Assembly: GCA_009731375.1 (NCBI GenBank)
Contig: BJOX01000216.1
Span: 652,884 to 716,883, forward strand
Source of the DNA: Paulinella micropora
Taxonomy: Eukaryota; Cercozoa; Imbricatea; Euglyphida
Length of the DNA: 64,000 nucleotides
Direction: 5' to 3'
Shown here: piece after piece, positions 36,367 to 43,409 of the stretch
Layout of the letters: each line of letters opens with the position of its first letter
Position numbering within the stretch: position 1 is the stretch's first letter
Program-made: the position numbers and the translations under genes
Notes under the pieces: model-generated
The model's database searches: none
What the model was told of the DNA's origin: nothing
What the model saw: only the letters and a program-made list of their open reading frames with translations

Positions 36367-37143
36367 TCAAAGGGGGAGGGGTATACTTTTTGTTCCGCGT
36401 TTGTGCTTTCGCGCATGAGTGCGCGGCCGGGGGAAAGGGGGAGGAGGGGGCGCTGGCCTGCTTCTCTGCGGGTTGCCTCTGTCTTTTTTCTTTTGTTTAC
36501 CGAATTGTATGTGAATACCTTGGATGGTAGGTTTCTTTTTTGTCAGCCATGTACGAACCAGTGATAATAATCGTTGCAGAACACGGTCCTTGCTCAGAGT
36601 GTTGATTAGACAGGCTTGCGCCAAGTGGGTATAGTAAATGATTACCTCGTACGCGACAGAATCTACGTCTTTCAACCTATGGATCGTAAAGGCCGCATAC
36701 GATTCCCCCTTTTCTTCCTTGCACCAGACTATATATTTCTTGTGTACGCTCTTCTCTCTGCATGTCATTACTGATCGAATAAAAATCAGCTCTTTTAGAC
36801 ACATTGTTGCCTCTTGTGCCGAAACAGCAGTTAATATATATTGAACGCCCGGATGAGGGGGATTATCGGTTGCTGTAGAAAAGATATGTCTTTTTATCTG
36901 CTCGTCCAGAGATCTCCATTTTTTTACAAACTCCTTTCCCAACCTGCTGGCACTCTCTTCAGATTCCGTGATTAAGAAGCTACGTGCAGCGTCAGCGCCA
37001 ATTACGCTTGAGTTGTTGTTTTGGAGTCTTTGTCGAAGATACTCAATCACATCGAGTGTACTATTCTTCGCGCGGTCAACAATAAACTTGCTTTTCTGTA
37101 CCTCTTTGTAGCACATAACAGATTTCGTGCTTTGGTTTCCCAT
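36367..37143 (-). CDS. Putative N-myristoylated protein, copy A, 258 aa
   Basis: The ATG at 37141-37143 gives MGNQSTKSVM, matching the N-myristoylation consensus (Gly2, Ser/Thr at 5 or 6), so membrane association is likely. Residues 10-215 are natural, with several Cys and aromatic segments (VIIYYTHLAQACLI, HKKYIVWCKEEKGESYAAF). The last 45 residues are Pro/Arg-rich and come from G/C-rich spacer that is not shared by the other copy, so the original stop may have been lost. Copy B at 38215 is about 90 percent identical. No family is recognised. Confidence 0.75.
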   Translation of the reverse strand: MGNQSTKSVMCYKEVQKSKFIVDRAKNSTLDVIEYLRQRLQNNNSSVIGADAARSFLITESEESASRLGKEFVKKWRSLDEQIKRHIFSTATDNPPHPGVQYILTAVSAQEATMCLKELIFIRSVMTCREKSVHKKYIVWCKEEKGESYAAFTIHRLKDVDSVAYEVIIYYTHLAQACLINTLSKDRVLQRLLSLVRTWLTKKKPTIQGIHIQFGKQKKKDRGNPQRSRPAPPPPPFPRPRTHARKHKRGTKSIPLPL

Positions 37144-37239
37144 AGATTGGGCCGCGCCAGTGTATGGGTGCCTGTTGTACCTTAGACCTGCCCACTGGGG
37201 GGCACAAGAAAAAAACTGAAAAGAAATTGCTTTTCGTTC

Positions 37240-38172
37240 TTTAATAAAACTAACTACGAGGTTTTAATCTTGGCACTGAGAACTAGGAGCGGGAGAGGGA
37301 AGGGGCAGAGGTGAGACACTTTCCTGTCTTTAGCCCACCGTCTGAGAACTTGGGCAGGGAGGGGGGGAAAGCCAAGAAAGTACAAAGAAATGTATTAAAA
37401 AAAGTCTCGACAAGGTAGAAGGGGGAGAGGGGGGGGGGCGGCCCGGCATAGGCTCAGTGCCATCTGCTTAGTTTTGTTTCAGTTCTGCCATGTGCTCTTT
37501 GAGCCCCCCGGGCTCAGGGGGGCGGGGGGTAGAGGGGGAAGGGAGGCACAANNNNNNNNNNGGGTGCTAGGGACAAAGGGGCGTCCCCGTCTAAGAACCG
37601 GGAGCGGGAGAGGGAAGGAACAGGAAAAGGGGGGGCGCCCAAGAATGTGCGAAATTTTTTTATTAAAGCTCAACAAAGTCTTACACTTGGCACTGAAAAC
37701 TAGGAGAGGGAGAGAGAAGAGGCAGGGGAGGAGGAGGCACGGATTATCTTAGCCCCCCGTCTGAAGAATCAGGAGCGGGGATGGGACGGGTGAGGGGCAG
37801 GGGCGCGCTACGAATGTACAGAAAAGAAATAATAAAAGAAATCCTTGACAAAGTTTTAATCTTGGCACTGAGAACTAGGAGGGGCAGGGCAGGGGGGTTA
37901 GCACTTCTCTGGCTTAGCGCACCGTCTGCGGACTTGGACTGGGAAGAGAAAAAAGGGGGCTTAGTGGAGGCGTTTTATGTATTTTTTTGTAGCTTCTGCG
38001 CCCTTCCCCTCCTCCCTCCCCTGAGCCCAGGGGGCTCAAGGAGCAGGGGAGGGGAGGTTGGCAGAAAGGATCTTTTGATACAGAGGGGGGGGGGGAGCGC
38101 CCCGGCGTAGGCTCATCTGCTTAGTTTTGTTTCAGTCTGCCATGTGCTCTTTGAGCCCCCCGGGCTCAGGGT

Positions 38173-38200
<28 letters not shown>
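37240..38200. repeat. Diverged tandem repeats of a gene-end unit, with one 10-N gap
   Basis: Units of roughly 175 bp carry cttggcactgagaactagg (37269, 37686, 37861), a variant of tttattaaagctcgacaaag (37391, 37661, 37830), a tttagcccaccgtctg-like motif and G/A-rich filler. The gctctttgagccccccggg hairpin occurs at 37493 and 38147. The unit resembles repeated 3' ends without genes. The N gap is 37552-37561. Confidence 0.75.
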
Positions 38201-38204
<4 letters not shown>

Positions 38205-38214
38205 NNNNNNNNNN
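38170..38214. other. Poly-G tract and 10-N gap
   Basis: A G-run to 38204 followed by 10 N (38205-38214). It truncates the 3' end of copy B of the myristoylated protein. Confidence 0.95.
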
Positions 38215-38873
38215 TCTTTCTTTTGTTTACCGAATTGTATTTGAATAATACCTCGGGTAGGTTTCTTTTTTGTCAGCCATGTACGAACCAGTGATAATAA
38301 TCGTTTCGGAACCCGGTCCTTGCTCGGAATGTTGATTGGACAGGCTTGCGCCAAGTGGGTATAGTAAATGATTACCTTGTACGTGACAGAATCTACGTCT
38401 TTCAACCTATGGATCGTAAAGGCCGCATACGATTCCCCCTTGTCTTCCTTGCACCAGACTATATATTTCTTGTGTATGCTCTCCTCCCTGCATGTCATTA
38501 CCGATCGAATAAAAATCAGCTCTTTTAGACACCTTGTTGCCTCTCGTGCCGAAACATCAGTGAATATATATTGAACGCCCGGATGAGGGGGATTATCGGT
38601 TGCTGTAGAAAAGATATGTCTTTTTATCTGCTTGTCCAGAGATCTCCATTTCTTCACAAACTTATTTTCCAACCTGCTGGCACTCTCTTCAGATTCCGTG
38701 ATTAAGAAGCTACGTGCAGCGTCAGCGCCAATTACGCTTGCGTTGTTGTTTGGGAGTCTTTGCCTAAGATACTCAATCACATAGAGTGCACTATTCTTCG
38801 CGCGGTCAACAATAAACTTGCTTTTTTGTACCTCTTTGTAGCACATAACGGTTTTCGTGCTTTGGTTCCCCAT
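38215..38873 (-). CDS. Putative N-myristoylated protein, copy B, truncated by gap
   Basis: The ATG at 38871-38873 gives MGNQSTKTVM and is open for 219 codons to the 10-N gap. It is a close paralogue of copy A with scattered amino-acid changes (for example STLDVIEYL to SALYVIEYL, and LGKEFV to LENKFV). The divergence and the separate flanks argue for a true tandem duplication rather than an assembly duplicate. The 5' flanks of the two copies (ctgcccgctgggggcacaag, ttcgttctttaataaaac) are also shared. Confidence 0.75.
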
Positions 38874-39017
38874 AGATTTGGCCGCGCCTGGGCAAAGGGG
38901 TCTTCTTTTTTCTTTTTAATATACTAGACAAAGCATCTTGTACCCGAGACCTGCCCGCTGGGGGCACAAGAAAAAAACAGAAAAAAAAATTTCTTTTCGT
39001 TCTTTAATAAAACTAAC

Positions 39018-39476
39018 TCAGCCCTCGGCGCCGGGGGGCTGTGCGCCAGCGGGCTCAGGGCTGTGTTGCGGCTCGAAGATCGGGGGGATATTGCCAAAGA
39101 TTGTGCGCAGCTGAGCCGTCGTCAGAAAGTGCACGTTGTGTTGGCTGTCAATCAGGCACGCCCTGCAGTTATTGTCCCGGGGGGAATCATGCTGCCGGGA
39201 GGCATGCTGGCCCTCGAGCCCCCCTGCCTTGTCCCCTCCAGCCCGCGCCAGCGGGCTGGGCGGGCTGGGCGGGCTGGGCTGGCTGGGCGGGCTGGGGGTG
39301 AGCCACAAGAGATAGTCCGCGCTGACCTGGCGGCAGATCCGCGCCATGCTTTTCGGAGCCAGCTCCACAGGGACCAACCGTGCCGTCTGCAAGGCCTCCC
39401 ACCTTTCGCCCTCAATCATCAAAACACGACCCCGACAAAACACCCCGTGGCTCGCATGGTGGTTGCACTTAATCAT
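39018..39476 (-). CDS. Unknown small protein with in-frame compound palindrome, 152 aa
   Basis: An ATG frame (MIKCNHHASHGVFCRGRVLM). The first 60 and last 50 residues look natural (WEALQTARLVPVELAPKSM, RACLIDSQHNVHFLTTAQLR). Between them, residues 62-100 are a Pro/Ser-rich insert (PSPPSQPSPPSPPSPLARAG) encoded by the compound palindrome and adjoining cgggctggg repeats. Cys and His at the N-terminus (C4, H6, H7, C14) might bind metal. AATAAA-type sequence lies just past the stop. No family is recognised. Confidence 0.6.
   Translation of the reverse strand: MIKCNHHASHGVFCRGRVLMIEGERWEALQTARLVPVELAPKSMARICRQVSADYLLWLTPSPPSQPSPPSPPSPLARAGGDKAGGLEGQHASRQHDSPRDNNCRACLIDSQHNVHFLTTAQLRTIFGNIPPIFEPQHSPEPAGAQPPGAEG
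39178..39295. repeat. Dispersed compound palindrome with GGGCTGGGC tandem tail
   Basis: ccggggggaatcatgctgcc and gggaggcatgctggccctcg, a C-rich spacer, ccagcccgcgccagcgggctgg, then five copies of gggctgggc. This is the longest copy in the window. Confidence 0.85.
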
Positions 39477-39683
39477 TTACCCTTTTTCTGAGTTTCAAAA
39501 ACAAAGAGCCCCTGCCCTGCCCTTGCATTTTCTCCCCTCGCCCCGCCCCTTCCTCTGCAACTTCCCCCTCCGCCCCTCTAAAACTGAGATAGAGCAAACG
39601 AGAGAGGAGAGGGGAGGGGCAAGTGAAAGCAGTCCCACCCCTCCCCCGCCCCCCTTCCAAGCCCCGTGCCAGCGGGGGGTGGG

Positions 39684-39702
39684 GTACATATAGTAATATA
39701 TG
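39684..39702 (+). promoter_or_regulatory. TATA region of surface protein A
   Basis: tacatatagtaatatatgt lies about 13-31 nt before the ATG at 39715, preceded by a degenerate palindrome (agccccgtgccagcgggggg). Confidence 0.5.
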
Positions 39703-39714
39703 TAAAGCAATGAG

Positions 39715-42348
39715 ATGGGGATGCTAATGCTGCAGCCGAACCTAGTTCCCGGCAGCTACCCGGGGTGGCTACGCGTGTTGCTAGCCGCCTTGCTGCCGTT
39801 GCTGTTGCGCGCGTATTGTCCGTATGACCTCTCTGTGGTTGAGCCCGGCGACTTGGTGCTGGAGCTGTCGGTGAGCGCGGCGGGCGACAACTGGACGCTG
39901 CCGGCCGCCGGCGCCAACGGGGCCGCCACGGCCGCCAGGCGGCGCCGTCGCGCGACGGCGGTTGGTGTCTGGGAGGTTTTCTGGGAGCAGGGAGGGGCTG
40001 CGCAGCAGTGCAGCGCGCTGTTGGGGCCGTGCAGCCACACTTTTACCGACGGCGGCGTGTTCTTGGTGGTAGTGCGCGGCCGGCTGCCGGCGTGGGCTAT
40101 GACCTGGGAGTGGCGGGCCCAGCACGGCGGTGGCGGGCGGGTAGCCTTGCGCAAAGTGCTGCAGTGGGGCGGGCTGCAGCTCGCGGCCGAGACGGGGCAA
40201 CACTTCTACGGCGAGACGGCGTTGGAGTGGCTGCCACCCCTGGACCAGCTGGACACGACGGATTTGCAGAGCCTGGCCTTCAGCTTCGCGGGGCTGTCGC
40301 GGGCCGCGTGCTTCGACGTGTCGGGGCTGCGGGTGCGTGCGTCGCTGACCAGCACGCGCGCGGCCTTTGCGGACTCGCCGTGCCTCAAGTTTGCCAACGT
40401 CACGAGCTGGGACCTGTCGCGCGTGCTAGATACGGCGTACATGTTCCGCGGCACGCGGACCACTGCGCTGCCCGGACTGGCAAGTTGGAACATATCGCGG
40501 GTTGTGAACGCCAGCGGCATGTTTGCGAACGCATCTCTGCTCGGGGCGGACTTGTCTCGCTGGAGGCCAGACAGCCTGCAAGACGCCAGCGAATTGCTGT
40601 CCGGCGCACCCGCGCTGGTGCAGGACCTGAGCAACTGGACGGTAGCGCCCATGAACCCGCAGGCCACGGCGGCCCTGTGCGAGGGCCTAACGCGCGGGTC
40701 TGTGCTGCCCAAGTCCCAGGCCCCCCGCGCGTGCATGGACAGCTGGCCTTCGCAGAGCCACTCTGGCTCAGCTTCGCGCTCCAGTTCAGCGTCGACGACC
40801 CGCTCAGTGTCAGTGTCCAGCTCGGCGTCGGTGTCCCGCTCGGTGTCCAGCGCACTGTCTCTGCCGAGCTCAGAGTCGACGACCCGCTCAGTGTCGGTGT
40901 CTACCTCGGCATCGGTGACCAGCTCGGCATCGGTGACCAGCTCAGTGTCGGTGCCCAGCTCGGCGTCGGTGACCAAGCCGGCGTCAGTGTCGAGCTCAGT
41001 GTCGGTGTCCAACTCAGTGTCGGTGTCCAACTCAGTGTCGTTGTCCAACTCGGCGTCGGTGACCAGCTCAATGTCAGTGTCCAGCTCGGCGTCGGTGTCC
41101 AGCTCGGCGTCAGTGAGCAGCTCGGTGTCGGTGTCCAGCTCGGCGTCGGTGTCCAACTCAGTGTCGGTGACCAGTTCGGCGTCGGTGATCAGCTCGGCGT
41201 CGGTGACCAGCTCGGCGTCGGTGACCAGCTCGGCGTCGGTGACCAGCTCGGCGTCGGTGACCGACTCGGCGTCGGTGACCAGCTCGGCGTCGGTGACCAG
41301 CTCGGTGTCAGTGTCCAGCTCGGCGTCGGTGACTAGGTCAGTGTCGGTGTCCAGCTCGGCGTCGGTGACTAGGTCAGTGTCGGTGAGCAGCTCGGTGACC
41401 ATTTCCGTGACGCCATCCATCTCAGTGTCGCCATCAGCTTCCGTGACGCCGTCGGTTACGCCCACCCGCTCGAGCTCGGTCACGCCATCCGCTTCTGTCA
41501 CGCCCACCATTTCCACTTCGGGCACGCAGACACCGACGCGTTCTGTCACGCCATCCGCTTCCATGACGCCGACCATATCGGTGACGCCGACCATTTCCGT
41601 GACGCCTACCAACTCGGTGACCTCGAGCGTCTCGGTCACGCCTACCCTCTCCGTGACGCCGACCATTTCCGTGACGCCATCCATCTCCGTGTCGCCATCA
41701 GCTTCCGCGACGCCGTCGGTTACGCCCACCCGCTCGAGTTCGGTCACGCCATCCGCTTCCGTCACGCCCACCATTTCCACTTCGGGCACGCAGACACCGA
41801 CGCGTTCTGTCACGCCATCCGCTTCCATGACGCCGACCATATCGGTGACGCCGACCATCTCGGTGACGCCATCCGCTTCCGTGACGTCGTCGGTGTCGCA
41901 GTCAGCGACGCGGTCCGTGACGCCCACGCTATCCATGACGTCTTCGGTGTCGCAGTCAGCGACGCGGTCCGTGACGCCGTCCGTGACACCGTCCGTGACA
42001 CCGTCCGTGACACCGACACGCTCGCCCGACATCGACGAGTGCGCGCTCGGGCTGTGCCCGTGGGGCGACTGCACCAACACCTACGGGAGCTACACCTGCA
42101 CTTGTTGGCCGCAATCTTTTCCGCCCTATACCGGCGGCGGCTGCGCCCGCGATTACGTTGTGCCGAGTTCAGCTTTGGCGACTACTGGCTCACCAGCATT
42201 CTTTTTGGAACCGCAGCTGTTAGCTTGGATACCGACGCCACCCACGGCAAATATGCAGAGCTTGTGGCACCTAATTCAGTCAATCCCGCCGATTGGGTCA
42301 GGGTGGTACACACGTTTCCGCAGAACTTGGTGCTCAAGAAAGGGCTGA
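39715..42348 (+). CDS. Giant surface protein A, part 1: DUF285-like N-terminus, Ser-rich stalk, EGF
   Basis: The ATG at 39715 is followed by a hydrophobic signal or anchor ([16 protein letters not shown], residues 20-35). Residues 40-210 form a Trp/Gly-rich domain shared by all four family members. Residues 215-315 hold BspA/DUF285-like repeats ([33 protein letters not shown]). These LRR-like repeats occur in surface lipoproteins and giant-virus proteins. Residues 345-770 are Ser/Val/Thr/Pro repeats, and 772-817 an EGF-like domain (DIDECALGLC, TNTYGSYTCTC). After about 42165 this frame stops matching the paralogue, and homology continues in the 42039-43409 frame. The protein is thus probably one 2,200-residue product split by frameshifts. 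Confidence 0.78.
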   Translation: MGMLMLQPNLVPGSYPGWLRVLLAALLPLLLRAYCPYDLSVVEPGDLVLELSVSAAGDNWTLPAAGANGAATAARRRRRATAVGVWEVFWEQGGAAQQCSALLGPCSHTFTDGGVFLVVVRGRLPAWAMTWEWRAQHGGGGRVALRKVLQWGGLQLAAETGQHFYGETALEWLPPLDQLDTTDLQSLAFSFAGLSRAACFDVSGLRVRASLTSTRAAFADSPCLKFANVTSWDLSRVLDTAYMFRGTRTTALPGLASWNISRVVNASGMFANASLLGADLSRWRPDSLQDASELLSGAPALVQDLSNWTVAPMNPQATAALCEGLTRGSVLPKSQAPRACMDSWPSQSHSGSASRSSSASTTRSVSVSSSASVSRSVSSALSLPSSESTTRSVSVSTSASVTSSASVTSSVSVPSSASVTKPASVSSSVSVSNSVSVSNSVSLSNSASVTSSMSVSSSASVSSSASVSSSVSVSSSASVSNSVSVTSSASVISSASVTSSASVTSSASVTSSASVTDSASVTSSASVTSSVSVSSSASVTRSVSVSSSASVTRSVSVSSSVTISVTPSISVSPSASVTPSVTPTRSSSVTPSASVTPTISTSGTQTPTRSVTPSASMTPTISVTPTISVTPTNSVTSSVSVTPTLSVTPTISVTPSISVSPSASATPSVTPTRSSSVTPSASVTPTISTSGTQTPTRSVTPSASMTPTISVTPTISVTPSASVTSSVSQSATRSVTPTLSMTSSVSQSATRSVTPSVTPSVTPSVTPTRSPDIDECALGLCPWGDCTNTYGSYTCTCWPQSFPPYTGGGCARDYVVPSSALATTGSPAFFLEPQLLAWIPTPPTANMQSLWHLIQSIPPIGSGWYTRFRRTWCSRKG
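40750..42030. repeat. Ser-rich stalk repeats, 18-bp unit
   Basis: The basic unit is gtgaccagctcggcgtcg and variants, giving six-residue [12 protein letters not shown] units. The distal part switches to Thr/Pro units (SVTPTISV), with a 264-bp segment repeated at about 41401 and 41665. Both strands and a third frame stay open across it. Confidence 0.9.
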
Positions 42349-43409
42349 CGTATGCTCTCGAGGTGAGCGGAATGAGGACTGATACGAGCACAGGCACGCT
42401 AGCGGTGTCTGTCGGCCTTGGCGCCGCCACCCCGCAGGTGATTTCGCAGGCAGCGTTGTCGAGCTTCACCACCTTTAACGTTCTGGCCAAGCAAGTGTTG
42501 CCTAGGTACACGCCCCCGACGGCCGACATCACCTTCAACAAGCTGTACGTGGAGCTGCAGGCGTCCGCGATGTCCTCTAAGGTGAAGTTGTTCCGCTTCC
42601 GGCTCAACAACACCGGCGCGTGCCAGAGCGTGACCGCGTGTACGGGCGGCCAGGCCTGCGTGCTGCCCGACAACCAGGACGCCTACAGCTGTGTCACGCC
42701 CTTCCACTTGTTCCGGCCGTCGGACAAATTCTGCGCCGAGCCGCTGACCGAGGCAGTCTTTGACGCTGGCTTTGGCGTCCAGCTGCAACTGAGCCCCGAG
42801 GCCTGCGCCCGGGAAGCGCCTTTTGTGTTCAGCGGCGGCCAACTTGTGTACGTCCCGAACGCCAGCTGGGCGCTGACCAACGAGTGGTCCAACGCGTGGA
42901 CCAACACGTGGGCCGCGGGCACGTCGACAACGCGTTTTGCGGCGCAGCTGCGCCTCATCTCGGAGGTGTCGGCGGTTTCGCAGCAGTGGGCCTGGGACGC
43001 GAGCGCCGGGCGTCTGCAGTCCCAGAACGCGCACGCCTCGTACCCCGGCGGCGGCTTCCTGAACACCGACGACAACCGGCTTAGCGTCTACGGCGTGGCG
43101 TCGGCCGCCAGCGCGGGCGCCGTGGGGCTGGGCGCGGGCTTCGTGTTTAACTTCACGCTGCTGCAGCTCAACGACGCCGGCACGACCTGCCTCAACGTCA
43201 AGGACAGCGTCGAAATCAGCGGTTACCCGTACCGGCCGCTGGGTTTGACTGGAGGTGTCTGCACGCAGTCCATTAATAACATGCTCAGCTACTCGGGCTA
43301 TGGCAACAGCACGTTGAGGTTCGCGCAGGCGACGGCGGCTGGTGCCTGCACAACGGCTACGACCCTAGCTGCGGCCAGTGCAGCGGGGCCCACGTGGCCT
43401 CGACGCTAG
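42100..43409 (+). CDS. Giant surface protein A, part 2: Cys-rich lectin-like module
   Basis: This frame takes over homology from about 42165, aligning RDYVVP/EFSFGDYWLTS with [16 protein letters not shown] of paralogue B. It contains a beta-rich domain ([25 protein letters not shown]), an EGF-like end (TACTGGQACVLP) and the first of three copies of a 300-residue module (FHLFRPSDKFCAEP, LSPEACAREAPFVF, WALTNEWSNAWTNTWA). Near 43325 the matching frame shifts again: the paralogous module 2 ends in GDYCLANNYAPCSGDC, which here corresponds to a different frame. The ORF end at 43409 is therefore not biological. Confidence 0.65.

Noticed and set aside
37240-38200. CRISPR-like array
   Set aside because: Units are diverged, contain no constant short repeat with unique spacers, and resemble gene ends.
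40008-41336. Plus-strand frame of GVGDQL-type repeats
   Set aside because: Third frame of the Ser-rich stalk, open only because the repeat unit is 18 bp.
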